A model generated the notes under the pieces. It was not told the DNA's origin. It saw nothing but the letters and a program-made list of their open reading frames with translations, and searched no databases. The position numbers and the translations under genes were made by a program. DNA of 64,000 nt from Peptoniphilus genitalis. Its GTDB lineage: Bacteria > Bacillota > Clostridia > Tissierellales > Peptoniphilaceae. The stretch lies in the NCBI RefSeq assembly GCF_023614525.1, contig NZ_CP097885.1, positions 310,001-374,000 on the forward strand, in the 5' to 3' direction. Of the stretch, positions 52,943-62,153 are shown piece by piece. The number at the start of each line of letters is the position of its first letter. Positions within the stretch are counted from its first letter, which is position 1.

Positions 52943-54280
52943 TTAAACTAGTTTTGGTAAAAACATTGTTGCCAGACCTAGGAAGATAAAAAATCCAAAT
53001 ACATCTGTAAAAGTTGTCAAAAATATTGATGATGCTATGGCTGGATCCACCTTTAACCTATCAAGTAAAAGCGGAATTAAAAATCCCATGGAGCAGGCGA
53101 TTATCATATTTAAAATCATTGCCAAGAAGAGTATGAAGCCAAGATAAAGGTTGTGGTGCCAGAATACAAAAACTCCAGCAGCCAAGATACCAATAATTGC
53201 GCCTTCAGTAAGTCCCAAGAAGATTTCCTTGAAAATCAACTTGAAGTCTTCCTTTAAGGACAACTCTCCTCTTGCTAAAGAAGTGATAATAATTGAAAGA
53301 GTTTGTGAGCCTGCGTTACCTCCCATTCCCGTAACAATTGGCATGGCAGCAGATAAAACAACTACTTGAGAAATTGTGGACTCAAAGCCCTTAACAACTG
53401 ATGATGCCAAAAAGGCTGTGATCAAGTTTACTACAAGCCAAGGAATTCTTGACTTAAAGGATTCCATTAAACTTGAGTCGTATTCTTCATCGGCATTAAC
53501 CCCGTGCATCTGCAACATATCTTCGTTGTGCTCTTGGTCGATAACTGCGATGATGTCATCAGATGTTATTACACCAAGAACTACCATCTTGTTATTTACA
53601 ACGGGAAGAATGTCCAACTCATACTTGGAGAAGAGGTTGGCGGCAACTTCTTGGTCATCTGTCCCATAGACATAAAAGTCGCACTCTTCCATGAGGTCTC
53701 TTAAGAGAGTATCTGCATGACAAACCAAGAGGTCCCTCATAGTCACTATCCCACTAAGTCTATGCTTGTAATCAGTAACAAAAATCTTGTCAATAATCTC
53801 TGTCTTTGGAGAAATTGAAATTATTTTCTTTACTGCCTGGTCTGCCGTCAAGTGCTCCTTAAGGGCTATAAAGTTTGTGGTCATAATTGACCCTGCAGAT
53901 TCTTCGTCAAAGGACAAAATCATCTTTAGGATGTTTTGTTTATCACTTTTTATCAGTGACAAAATTTCCTTTCTTCTAACTGTTGAAAGAAATCCAAGAA
54001 GGTCAGCCACAATTGAGTTTTCTATAAAGGCAAAAGTTTCAATTAGCTCTTCATTTGTAAAAAACCTCATTATTATTCTTGCTAAGTCTTCTTCTGCCGA
54101 CTCTAAGAGTAAGCCGAGATTTTCCTTGTTTAATAATTTTACAAAAATTCCAATTTCTTCGTCTTCATAATCTTCAAGCTCTAGACAAATATCAACGGGG
54201 TGATACTCTTCAAAGAGCTCATTAGCTTTTACTTCATCTCTTTCTAATATTATATTTTTTATTTCATCTATTATGTTCAC
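52943..54280 (-). CDS. mgtE: Magnesium transporter MgtE
   Basis: 445 residues: N-terminal cytosolic MgtE-N superhelix (about 1-125), two CBS domains (about 130-250, with ESAGSIMTTNFIAL and VLGVITSDDIIAVIDQEH), and five C-terminal membrane helices with the pore signature MPIVTGMGGNAGSQTL near 320. It admits Mg2+ gated by cytosolic Mg2+. The start is GTG at 54280 with GGAGG 5 bases before it, inside the end of the helicase gene (17-base overlap), so no Mg riboswitch leader of its own is possible. Confidence 0.95.
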   Translation of the reverse strand: MNIIDEIKNIILERDEVKANELFEEYHPVDICLELEDYEDEEIGIFVKLLNKENLGLLLESAEEDLARIIMRFFTNEELIETFAFIENSIVADLLGFLSTVRRKEILSLIKSDKQNILKMILSFDEESAGSIMTTNFIALKEHLTADQAVKKIISISPKTEIIDKIFVTDYKHRLSGIVTMRDLLVCHADTLLRDLMEECDFYVYGTDDQEVAANLFSKYELDILPVVNNKMVVLGVITSDDIIAVIDQEHNEDMLQMHGVNADEEYDSSLMESFKSRIPWLVVNLITAFLASSVVKGFESTISQVVVLSAAMPIVTGMGGNAGSQTLSIIITSLARGELSLKEDFKLIFKEIFLGLTEGAIIGILAAGVFVFWHHNLYLGFILFLAMILNMIIACSMGFLIPLLLDRLKVDPAIASSIFLTTFTDVFGFFIFLGLATMFLPKLV

Positions 54281-56123
54281 TGTTTCCTCCTGCTAAAGTC
54301 TCTAAGTCTGTAACAAAGGAAGAAATTTCATTTTTCTTTCCATTTGTGTAGTGGGAGTACATGAGGTATAGTTCCCTCTTCGCCCTAGTCATGGCTACAT
54401 AAAAGAGTCTTCTCTCCTCTTCGTAAAGGTCTGGATCTTCTCTTAGGCCCTCAATGCTCGATGTTGATGGCAAGGTCCCCTCATACAAGTCTACAACAAA
54501 AACTCTTGAGAATTCAAGTCCCTTGGCTGAATGGATAGTGGAGAAGGTAAGCCTTGCATCAGTATCTCTAGCCTTTAAGAGGTCGTATTCCAATTCCTTG
54601 AGCCTGCCAATGAATAGGTCCAAGGACTTAGTCGACTTGGCAATCATCTTTAAGTAGTAGAGGTATTCATTTAAAGTTGCTTCCGTTTCCATAAACCTCT
54701 TGGCATTTTCTCTAAGATAGTCGCCATAGCCCATTTCCTTGTCAATATAATCTATGGCCTCATAGACGTCTACCCTTGCAATCTTTTTAAAACCACCCAA
54801 GAGCCCATTTATATTCTTGTTGTAATAAGATGGAAGATCTGGATAATCCTTTAAGATGTTAAAGATATTTTTCCCTCTGTGTCTCTTTAGGTATTCAATA
54901 TGTCTCTTTGAAATATAACCCTTTAATTTAAAATAAAATTTTTCATAGAGGTCAATGTCTGAAAGGTCCCCAGCAAAGTTTAAAATATCCAAGATGTCCC
55001 GAGTTATAAAGTGGGAGAAAAACTTGGTCTTCTTGTCCTTTATATTAAATTCATAATTTTTTCTCTCAAAGTACTCCACAAGGCCAATGCTTGAAAGGTT
55101 GTTACGGTAGAGGACTGCAATGTCTCCATCTTCTTTTTTTAACTCTTCTTCTATTAGGGCGTACTGGTCTTTGGGCTCCTTGACCTTAATAATACTTACA
55201 GGTTTGTCAAAGGGGTTGTCTGTTACGAGAGTTTTTTCAAACCTCTTCTCATTCTGCCCAATAAAAATATTTGCAATGTTTACTATGTTTTTAGTGGAAC
55301 GAAAGTTGTCTTCCATATAAAAGGTCTTTATGTCCTTGTATTCATCTTTGAGTTTAAAAAGTTCTTCAGTGTTGGCTCCCCTAAAGCCATAAATAGATTG
55401 GTCGTCATCGGCAACGACAAATAAATTATTGTTAGGCTTGGCAAGGAGTTTCAAAACCATAAACTGACTCCTAGAAGTGTCCTGACCCTCATCAAGTTGG
55501 ATGAACTTAAACCTGTCCCTGTACTTCTTCATTATTGCAGGGTCATTCTTTAAGACATCGTAGGAAAGATTTATCATGTCGTCAAAATCTATAAGTCCCC
55601 TGTCCTTCTTAAACTTTTCATAGGTCTCAAAGAACTTGACAAAATTATCTGTGTCACACCTCTTGGACTTGGCAAAAGACTGGGGCGACAACATCATATT
55701 CTTGCAATAACCAACTTCTGAAATCGCAGTTTCTATTCGTTCTTCTGTGGGATAGGAATTATTAACTGACCTGTAGATGTCTCTAAGGATCTCGTACTTC
55801 TTTTTCATATTTGAATCAATAAGACTAAGAGACTTTCCAGACTTTTTGGAATAGTCCCTTACAATTGAATAGCAAAAGGCGTGGATGGTGGAGAAGTGAA
55901 CAGTCCTGTTGCCGTCCATTCCTACAAAACGATCCTTTATGTCCACAGCTTGAGCCTTGGAAAAAGTAATTGTTAAGATGCTCTTGGGGTCCACTCCCCT
56001 CTCTATTAACTTTTTGGTCCTGTGCAAAATCATAGTAGTCTTTCCTGCACCAGGAACTGCCAAAACAATGGCAGGACCCTCAAAGTGGTCTACAGCTTTT
56101 AATTGACTTGGTGTTAAATTCAC
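54264..56123 (-). CDS. UvrD/Rep-family (superfamily 1) DNA helicase
   Basis: 619 residues. Q motif at the N terminus (LTPSQLKAV), Walker A PGAGKTT near 25-31, FSKAQAVDIKDRF, motif II LDEGQDTS near 210 (Gly where most members have Tyr or Phe), DDDQSIYGFRGA near 240-251 and the late motifs TIHSAKGLEF and VAMTRAKRELYL. It is shorter than PcrA (about 720-750) and lacks its C-terminal extension, so it is likely a separate UvrD-like repair helicase. Start is GTG at 56123 after an unusually purine-rich GGAGGAGGGAGGG site. Operon with mgtE. Confidence 0.9.
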   Translation of the reverse strand: MNLTPSQLKAVDHFEGPAIVLAVPGAGKTTMILHRTKKLIERGVDPKSILTITFSKAQAVDIKDRFVGMDGNRTVHFSTIHAFCYSIVRDYSKKSGKSLSLIDSNMKKKYEILRDIYRSVNNSYPTEERIETAISEVGYCKNMMLSPQSFAKSKRCDTDNFVKFFETYEKFKKDRGLIDFDDMINLSYDVLKNDPAIMKKYRDRFKFIQLDEGQDTSRSQFMVLKLLAKPNNNLFVVADDDQSIYGFRGANTEELFKLKDEYKDIKTFYMEDNFRSTKNIVNIANIFIGQNEKRFEKTLVTDNPFDKPVSIIKVKEPKDQYALIEEELKKEDGDIAVLYRNNLSSIGLVEYFERKNYEFNIKDKKTKFFSHFITRDILDILNFAGDLSDIDLYEKFYFKLKGYISKRHIEYLKRHRGKNIFNILKDYPDLPSYYNKNINGLLGGFKKIARVDVYEAIDYIDKEMGYGDYLRENAKRFMETEATLNEYLYYLKMIAKSTKSLDLFIGRLKELEYDLLKARDTDARLTFSTIHSAKGLEFSRVFVVDLYEGTLPSTSSIEGLREDPDLYEEERRLFYVAMTRAKRELYLMYSHYTNGKKNEISSFVTDLETLAGGNSEHNR

Positions 56124-56195
56124 TTTATCCCTCCCTCCTCCTATAGTTTAAACTATAAGGTAATTATTTTAAATCTATTTTTGAGCCCTCCCTTG

Positions 56196-56204
56196 TGATA
56201 TAAT
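56196..56204 (+). promoter_or_regulatory. Extended -10 promoter of the nitroreductase gene
   Basis: TGA-TATAAT extended -10, 32 bases before the ATG, with TTTTAGGGGGG as ribosome site; no good -35. Confidence 0.5.
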
Positions 56205-56236
56205 CTTTATTAAGAAGAGTTTTAGGGGGGATTACT

Positions 56237-57031
56237 ATGTTAATGACAAACTTTTTACAAAAGAGAAAATCAGTGAGAAATTTTAAAAAGGACACTGTGC
56301 CAAGAGATTCTTTGGAAAATATAAAATTACTTATGGATGAGCTAGACCGTGAAGAAAGCGAAATAAATTTTTCACTTTACGAAAATGGGAAAATCGTAGC
56401 CGAAGGTCTTAGGGGCAAGGCAGGATACGCAGGAGTTATGATCGAAGCTCCACACTACATTGCACTAGATATTAAAAACGACAAACCACTTAACATCTTA
56501 AAGGGTGGCTACTGCCTTGAAAAGCTAAACACAAAAATCGTTGACCTAGACTTAGACACTTGTTGGATAACAGTGGACGAGGTTGACCACGAAACTAAGA
56601 AGGCAATCTTTGGCGAAAACGGAACAGGCATCGACTATCTAATAGCAATAGGCTACGGTCAAAAGAAAAAGTTTTTTGATCCAGAAGTTACAAGCTCAAG
56701 ACTTACAGTTGAAGAAATTGTCTTTGCTGATACTCTAGGAAATCCAATTTCCATTGAAACTCTAGAAAATTACGGAGTCTTTGATGTATTCTCATCTGTT
56801 AGATTTGCACCAAGCCACAAGAACTTCCAACCTTGGAGATTCGTACTAAAGGGATCAGTTGTTGAAGCTTACATGGTAAAATCTGATGAAGACACAAGAT
56901 CACTAATAGATATGGGCGTTATCCTTTTCTATATGGAAGAAATGCTAAAGACAATTGGTATCGAAAAGAAATGGACAATCGACCTAAAGGACGCAGGTAA
57001 ATATTATTACATCGGTTCCTTTACACTATAA
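56237..57031 (+). CDS. Nitroreductase-family protein
   Basis: 264 residues of the FMN-binding nitroreductase fold, in the two-half form found in clostridia: N-terminal FLQKRKSVRNFKKDTV (about 5-20), IGYGQKKKF near 138, and the second half with VRFAPSHKNFQPWRFVLKG near 192-210, the typical S-x-x-N-x-Q-P-W FMN segment. It probably reduces quinone- or nitro-type substrates with NAD(P)H. The gene is complete. Its last 278 bases (from 56754) occur again at 62633-62910, at the other end of the BceAB island. Confidence 0.88.
   Translation: MLMTNFLQKRKSVRNFKKDTVPRDSLENIKLLMDELDREESEINFSLYENGKIVAEGLRGKAGYAGVMIEAPHYIALDIKNDKPLNILKGGYCLEKLNTKIVDLDLDTCWITVDEVDHETKKAIFGENGTGIDYLIAIGYGQKKKFFDPEVTSSRLTVEEIVFADTLGNPISIETLENYGVFDVFSSVRFAPSHKNFQPWRFVLKGSVVEAYMVKSDEDTRSLIDMGVILFYMEEMLKTIGIEKKWTIDLKDAGKYYYIGSFTL
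56754..57031 (+). repeat. Direct repeat, left copy (nitroreductase 3' end)
   Basis: 278 bases identical to 62633-62910 except at 56911, 57025 and 57026. All three changes are silent in the nitroreductase frame. Similarity stops at the stop codon on one side and at the start of ETLENYG on the other. Confidence 0.95.
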
Positions 57032-57046
57032 TTTATAATGACAGAG

Positions 57047-57069
57047 AAGAAGGGTTTATCTCCCTTCTT
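57047..57069 (+). terminator. Nitroreductase terminator (left copy)
   Basis: AGAAGGG / CCCTTCT hairpin followed by TTTTTTATTG, 16 bases after the nitroreductase stop. Confidence 0.85.
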
Positions 57070-57188
57070 TTTTTATTGTCTTTTAATAAAGGCAAAAGTC
57101 CTCAATCATAAAAGACGATCTTGAAATCGAACATCGTATCCTACCTGTTATTACTACTTCATTTCATTTTCTTCTTAGTCTTTCAAAC

Positions 57189-57483
57189 TTATACTATTTT
57201 CAGTTTTCCAATGTTTTTCTCATTTGCGTTAGTTCCTAAAACAAAGGTCGCTGCTTAGGATTTACTATTGAATAAATAGTTTATATCCTAGTACATCAAG
57301 GATTATTTTTGAGTACTCTATAAAATCTTCCAACTCTGATTCTTTTTATTCGGTTAGATTTCTAGGGTTTAGATCATTTCTATTTCTTACTTTGTATCTA
57401 TCTACATCTATATCCATATTGGTGAATTTATTCTCTAGATATGAGATTTCTCTTGACACAAATGAGTACAAATTTGATTCTAT
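57189..57483 (-). pseudogene. Decayed coding remnant, family not recognised
   Basis: On the minus strand from 57483, a protein-like reading (for example ESNLYSFVSREISYLENKF and VDRYKVRNRNDLNPRNLTE) runs to a TAA at 57348, resumes in the same frame (ELEDFIEYSKIILDVLGYKL) to a TAG at 57267, and a short further stretch (AATFVLGTNANEKNIGKL) follows after a frame change. Stops and shifts mean it is not expressed as a protein. The amino-acid composition looks coding, but I cannot name the family. The rest of the 628-base gap (57070-57188, 57484-57659) shows only the promoter below. Confidence 0.4.
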
Positions 57484-57552
57484 TTTGTATTAAACTTAAA
57501 AGGTATTTTACATAAGTAGAATAATTAATATATATTGAGGAAAAGAAACTGT

Positions 57553-57558
57553 TATAAT
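57553..57558 (+). promoter_or_regulatory. Possible promoter -10 of the bceR-type gene
   Basis: TATAAT about 100 bases upstream of the response regulator start; an alternative is TTTACA-N16-TATATT about 15-45 bases further upstream. The -35 of the first is poor. Confidence 0.35.
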
Positions 57559-57659
57559 GGTTAATAAGTAAATTTATTAGTCCTCGTTAGGAATTTAAAA
57601 TTTTTGAGAAAGCTAAAAAGATAACTGTTAAACGGATTTGAAAGTAAGAAGGTAAAAAT

Positions 57660-58361
57660 TTGGTATATAATATATTGATAATAGAAGATGATTTCGGTTT
57701 AGCTAAAAGCATTACTAATGTATTAGAAAAATATAATTTTCGTTCTTCAATTCTAGATGATTTTCAAGATATCGAAGACAGAGTAGTGGACACAAAGCCT
57801 GATTTAATAATTTTAGATATTAATTTACCCTACTATAATGGGTTTTATTGGTGTCGTAAAATCCGAAAAATAACATCAAATCCTATTATGATAATTTCTT
57901 CAAGAGATAGTAATATGGATCAAATTATGGCACTTGAATATGGAGCAGATGATTACATTACTAAACCTTTTGATAGCGAAATTTTAATCGCAAAAATTAA
58001 TAGTTTGCTTCGACGTACATTTGGAGAATTATCGGGAACTACTATAAATGAACAATTAAAAGTTGGCAATATTATCTTGGATAAGGACAGACAGCAGCTG
58101 TTAGCTGGAGATAAGCAAATTGATTTATCTATTACAGAACTGAAAATACTCAAAAAATTGATTGAAGAATACCCTAACTCTGTATCAAGAGATGAATTGT
58201 TTTTTGAAGTATGGGATGAAAATAATTTCGTAGAGGAAAATACCTTGAATGTAAATATAAGAAGAATCAGAAGAAAAATAGACGATAATCAACTGCCCAT
58301 TGGCATACGAACAATTCGGACTTTTGGATATCAATTAGTTGCAGAGGAAGATGGTAGATGA
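57660..58361 (+). CDS. BceR/GraR-type response regulator
   Basis: 233 residues: receiver domain with ED pair (LIIEDDFG), phosphorylated Asp in LIILDINLPYYNGFYWC and Lys in ITKPF, then an OmpR-type winged helix (NTLNVNIRRIRRKIDDNQ, TIRTFGYQLV). The NLPYYNGFYWCRKIR segment is characteristic of regulators paired with BceS-like kinases. Start is TTG at 57660 with GAAGG 8 bases upstream; no other start keeps the N-terminal beta strand. The ATG of the kinase overlaps its stop. Expected to activate the ABC transporter operon downstream. Confidence 0.92.
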   Translation: MVYNILIIEDDFGLAKSITNVLEKYNFRSSILDDFQDIEDRVVDTKPDLIILDINLPYYNGFYWCRKIRKITSNPIMIISSRDSNMDQIMALEYGADDYITKPFDSEILIAKINSLLRRTFGELSGTTINEQLKVGNIILDKDRQQLLAGDKQIDLSITELKILKKLIEEYPNSVSRDELFFEVWDENNFVEENTLNVNIRRIRRKIDDNQLPIGIRTIRTFGYQLVAEEDGR

Positions 58362-59341
58362 AGTTATTCATAAAAGACCATTTGAGTTTTATTTTATTAT
58401 ATGTAATTAATTTTATATTTATACTGCTTATAATTTGGTTAGGTGGAGAATATCTTAGTTCACAACTGATAATTTATATGTTCTTTTTATCTTTATTCAT
58501 TCTTTTTATATTTCTTACCATACGGTATTACAAGAAAGCTACAGTATATAAAACGTTAAGTATACAGTCTTCAAATTTAAGAAATATGAAAAAAAGGCTA
58601 CAAGGAACTGATTTGTTTACTGATTCTTTTATTAATCATGAAAATCAAAATTATAATCAATTCTTGAATGAAATCGAAAGTTATAAAATTAAAAATAGTG
58701 AATGGAGAACTTATATTGTTCAATGGGTACACCAAATGAAATCTCCAATCAGTTCAATGAGTCTAGCGTTGCAGAACAGAAAGTATAACGAAGAGAACAT
58801 GCAACTATTAGTTGAGTTGGATCAAATAGATAAGCAGCTAAACAACATTTTGAACTTAGCAAGAATAGAGGCAGTAGACAGGGACTTAAAAATTGAGCCA
58901 ATAAACTTAAGTGAAAGTATAAATAGAATAATCAACCAAAATAAGCGATTGTTTATTCAAAACAAAGTGTTTCCTAAAGTGAATATAGAAAATACTAGCT
59001 CAACTGTGCTAAGTGATAAAAAATGGTTAGATTTTATCATTGATCAATTAGTCCATAACGCTATAAAATTTTCTAATCCAACTAATCAAATTATTTTTAA
59101 CATAAAGCAAATAGATAATAAGTGTTGTTTAGAGATTAGTGATACAGGTGTAGGAATTATAAAGGAAGATATTCCTCGTATATTTGATTTGTATTTTACT
59201 GGAAAAAACGGACGTACTAATAATAACTCCTCGGGTATAGGACTTTATTTAGTTAAACAAATTTTAGAGCAATTAGGGCATAAGATTAAAGTTGAGTCTG
59301 AACAGTCAAAAGGAACAAAATTCACTATATATTTTGATTAA
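58358..59341 (+). CDS. BceS-type intramembrane-sensing histidine kinase
   Basis: 327 residues. Two N-terminal membrane helices (about 10-32 and 37-56) separated by only a few residues, so there is no extracellular sensor domain, the mark of the BceS class. A short linker leads to the HisKA domain with YIVQWVHQMKSPISSMSLAL near 122-141 (His phospho-acceptor) and HATPase boxes DQLVHNAIKFS, SDTGVGI and SSGIGLYLVKQI. Such kinases sense peptide antibiotics only through their BceAB transporter. Overlaps the regulator by 4 bases. Confidence 0.93.
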   Translation: MKLFIKDHLSFILLYVINFIFILLIIWLGGEYLSSQLIIYMFFLSLFILFIFLTIRYYKKATVYKTLSIQSSNLRNMKKRLQGTDLFTDSFINHENQNYNQFLNEIESYKIKNSEWRTYIVQWVHQMKSPISSMSLALQNRKYNEENMQLLVELDQIDKQLNNILNLARIEAVDRDLKIEPINLSESINRIINQNKRLFIQNKVFPKVNIENTSSTVLSDKKWLDFIIDQLVHNAIKFSNPTNQIIFNIKQIDNKCCLEISDTGVGIIKEDIPRIFDLYFTGKNGRTNNNSSGIGLYLVKQILEQLGHKIKVESEQSKGTKFTIYFD

Positions 59342-59351
59342 GAATAAAAGG

Positions 59352-59394
59352 TGACAAAGTTGTCATCTTTTTTTATTTTTCTCGATATTATAAT
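59352..59394 (+). promoter_or_regulatory. BceR-type operator and promoter of the ABC transporter genes
   Basis: Inverted repeat TGACA-aagt-TGTCA (59352-59365), matching the TnACA-N4-TGTnA pattern recalled for BceR-like regulators. It sits directly upstream of a weak -35 (TCTTTT) and a consensus -10 TATAAT (59389-59394), the layout of an activator-dependent promoter. The repeat is followed by a T-run, so it could also act as a weak terminator for the kinase gene. Confidence 0.6.
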
Positions 59395-59435
59395 CAAAAA
59401 AAATCTTTTAATATATGAATAAAGGAGTGATAGTA

Positions 59436-60179
59436 ATGAATTTATTAGAACTAAATAACGTTAGTCATGTGTATGGGGATATAGTGAAGTCAAAGGGTCT
59501 GGATAACCTTTCCTTAACTACTCAAAAGGGTGAGTTTGTCGCAATAATGGGGCCTTCTGGAAGCGGAAAATCAACTTTATTGAATATTATTTCTGGTATT
59601 TTACCAGCTACCTCTGGAAGTGTTATTGTTGCAGGAAGAAACATAGCTAATCTTAATGATGAAGAAGCAGCATTATTTAGGCGTAATACATTAGGATTTG
59701 TTTTTCAGGACTTTAACCTAGTTGAAACATTAACAGTAAGAGAAAATATTATGCTACCTTTGATGTTTAAGAATGAGGGAATTAAATCTATGAAAGAAAA
59801 ATCAGAGAAGGTAGCTAAATCCTTAGGTATTTTACATATATTAAATAAACGTACGCAAGAAATTTCAGGAGGACAGGCTCAAAGAACAGCAATTGCACGG
59901 GCTATTGTCCATCAGCCGGAATTATTACTGGCAGACGAGCCGACGGGAAACTTGGATTCTGCTAATTCTGAAGAAGTTATGAAAATTTTTGAAAATCTTA
60001 ATCGTAACTATGGAATGTCTACTTTTTTAGTAACACATGATGTTGAAACAGCAACTTATAGTCAGAGAGTCATATTTATAAAGGACGGAAAAATTTATAA
60101 TGAAATCCGTAAAGGGAATAATCTTATAGAATATAGAGAAAATATTCTCAATGTTCTTAGTGTAATTAGAGGTGTGTAA
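59436..60179 (+). CDS. BceA-type ABC transporter ATPase
   Basis: 247 residues from the ATG at 59436 (AAAGGAGTG lies 7 bases upstream; the in-frame ATG at 59415 precedes that site). Walker A GPSGSGKST near 38-46, Q-loop VFQDFNLVETLTVREN, signature SGGQAQRTAIARA near 139-151, Walker B LLLADEPTGNLDS near 159-171 and H-loop VTHDVETATYS. It is the MacB/LolD-like ATPase of antimicrobial peptide transporters. It overlaps the permease gene start region. Confidence 0.94.
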   Translation: MNLLELNNVSHVYGDIVKSKGLDNLSLTTQKGEFVAIMGPSGSGKSTLLNIISGILPATSGSVIVAGRNIANLNDEEAALFRRNTLGFVFQDFNLVETLTVRENIMLPLMFKNEGIKSMKEKSEKVAKSLGILHILNKRTQEISGGQAQRTAIARAIVHQPELLLADEPTGNLDSANSEEVMKIFENLNRNYGMSTFLVTHDVETATYSQRVIFIKDGKIYNEIRKGNNLIEYRENILNVLSVIRGV

Positions 60180-60180
60180 A

Positions 60181-62088
60181 ATGAATCTCCGAGATTTTGC
60201 TAAAAATAATATAATAAGGGATAAAGAAACCTACATTGGTTATTGGCTAAGTTGCATGTTTACAGTATTTGTCTTTTTTATCTTTTCAGTAAATCAGTTT
60301 CACCCTGAACTTAATCAAGGTCCAGGAGCAGTTGCAACCATTATGGGGTCTGCTCAAGTAATAGTTGTGTTGTTTGCGATATTCTTCTTAGGATTATCAA
60401 TAAATTCATTTTTAGCTAGACGTGAAAGTATGTTTGGTGTTTTACTTATGATGGGAATGTCGAAAAAACAACTGCGTCGACTAATTATAATAGAAAATAT
60501 GATAATTGGATTTTCAGCTATAATAGTAGGGATACTTCTCGGATTAGCATTTGGCCATATACTGGTCTTGTTGATGGCAAATATAATTAATCTAAGCTCA
60601 ATCTCCTTTTATTTCCCTATCAAATCAATCATTGTTACGATTATTGCTTTTAGCATTTTATTCTTTTTGATTGCATTCTTCAGATCACAAGTTATATTAA
60701 AAAGACCAATATATAACTTACTAGATGTAAACCAGAATGAATATGGCAGTATAAGATATTCTCGTTTTTTATCTATCACAGCTATAATCTTAATTCTCTT
60801 GGGATATGCCCTAGCTAATATTCATCTAATAAATCGATTAATACCACAGGGATTTGATATGCTGAATACTCTTCAAAACTCAGATATATTACACATTTTA
60901 ATTGGTGGATTGGTAACAATTGGCATGTTCCTATTTTTCACTCAATTCTCTAAGTATTTTACAGACAAAGTAAGAAGAAACGAAGAATACTATCTGAAAG
61001 ATACGAGAGCATTATGGGTTTCTGAGTTAAGATATCGATTATCTAGTAATTCAAAGACCATGTTTATTTCAGCATTGCTATTAACTGTGGCTTTTATTAC
61101 TACTATTGGAACTATTGCCTTAAACTCTACTGCTGCCGATGAAGTTTCCGAAACAACTCCATTTGATATTTCTTATTTTTCCTTTCAGCCGAATGAAAAA
61201 GAGGAGGATAACATAGAGCTTATTAATTCTAACCTCAGTGAATCTGGAATATCTTTTCAGTTAAATAGTGTATCTATTTTACAAAAAGACAATCAAGGAA
61301 AAGAGATTATCATTTCTCTAGATGACTACAATAGTGCATCTAATGAAAGTGAAAAAATAGAACTGACTGGCAATGAGGTAGTATCACTATCAAATGGTGG
61401 TTCTAAAAAAGAAATTTCTATAACTGATAATGTAAAATTTACTATCGTCGATAATCGCCCCAACATTTTTGATTCTTATCGTTACAGAGACATTTATGTA
61501 GTGAATAATGAACTTTTTAGTCAATTATCACAAATATTCGAGCATAGGCAAACAGCCTTTTTGTATCATTTTTCAGATATTACTACAGATGAACAAGCAA
61601 GGCAAGCAGCAAGAGTTAATAGAGAATTTTTAGGGTCTGGTCTTTCTGAAGGCAATGATTTCCTCTTGATACAAAAAATTGAAAGAGTTGATTTAGAAAG
61701 ATATACGTATCAAGTTTTAACGTATATTGGGATTATGCTAAGTGTAATCTTTATTCTTGCGGCTGGAAGCTTAATTTATTTCCGTCTATTAAGTAATATC
61801 AGAGGATCTAGTCCCACATATACTAACCTCTATAAAATTGGATTGTCTATTAATAAAATCCAGGAAGTGCAACGCAAACAATTTACGATCTTATTCTTTG
61901 CACCCCTTCTATTTGCGATAGTCAATACGATTTTTGCGGTTAACATGTTATCCTATTTACTCACAGCTTCCATATGGAAACAAACTATTCTAATTGCTTT
62001 AGTATTATTGCTTATTCAGATTCTATATTTTTACTTTATGGATAATCGTTTCAAAGCAAAAATTGAATTGATTCTAACTCAAAAATAA
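60181..62088 (+). CDS. BceB-type ABC transporter permease
   Basis: 635 residues from the ATG at 60181 (AGAGGTG upstream; a GTG at 60172 is in frame). It has the FtsX-like plan of BceB: MNLRDFAKNNIIRDKETYIGYWLSC start, about ten membrane helices and a large extracellular domain between helices 7 and 8 (about 320-515, polar, beta-rich), which in the family recognises the peptide antibiotic. Together with the ATPase it would free lipid II-cycle targets from bacitracin-like or lantibiotic-like peptides and signal to the kinase. Target not known. Confidence 0.9.
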   Translation: MNLRDFAKNNIIRDKETYIGYWLSCMFTVFVFFIFSVNQFHPELNQGPGAVATIMGSAQVIVVLFAIFFLGLSINSFLARRESMFGVLLMMGMSKKQLRRLIIIENMIIGFSAIIVGILLGLAFGHILVLLMANIINLSSISFYFPIKSIIVTIIAFSILFFLIAFFRSQVILKRPIYNLLDVNQNEYGSIRYSRFLSITAIILILLGYALANIHLINRLIPQGFDMLNTLQNSDILHILIGGLVTIGMFLFFTQFSKYFTDKVRRNEEYYLKDTRALWVSELRYRLSSNSKTMFISALLLTVAFITTIGTIALNSTAADEVSETTPFDISYFSFQPNEKEEDNIELINSNLSESGISFQLNSVSILQKDNQGKEIIISLDDYNSASNESEKIELTGNEVVSLSNGGSKKEISITDNVKFTIVDNRPNIFDSYRYRDIYVVNNELFSQLSQIFEHRQTAFLYHFSDITTDEQARQAARVNREFLGSGLSEGNDFLLIQKIERVDLERYTYQVLTYIGIMLSVIFILAAGSLIYFRLLSNIRGSSPTYTNLYKIGLSINKIQEVQRKQFTILFFAPLLFAIVNTIFAVNMLSYLLTASIWKQTILIALVLLLIQILYFYFMDNRFKAKIELILTQK

Positions 62089-62153
62089 ATTTATAAAATA
62101 TTTTTAGAAAAATCGATAAGAGTAACATAGTCATTACTGAAAGGACGGACTAT

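Noticed and set aside
54281-54300. Mg-sensing leader before mgtE
   Set aside because: The mgtE start codon is inside the helicase gene, so there is no room for a riboswitch.
57032-57659. A complete transposase gene in the long gap after nitroreductase
   Set aside because: Only broken coding-like fragments are seen; no DDE motif, no terminal inverted repeats.
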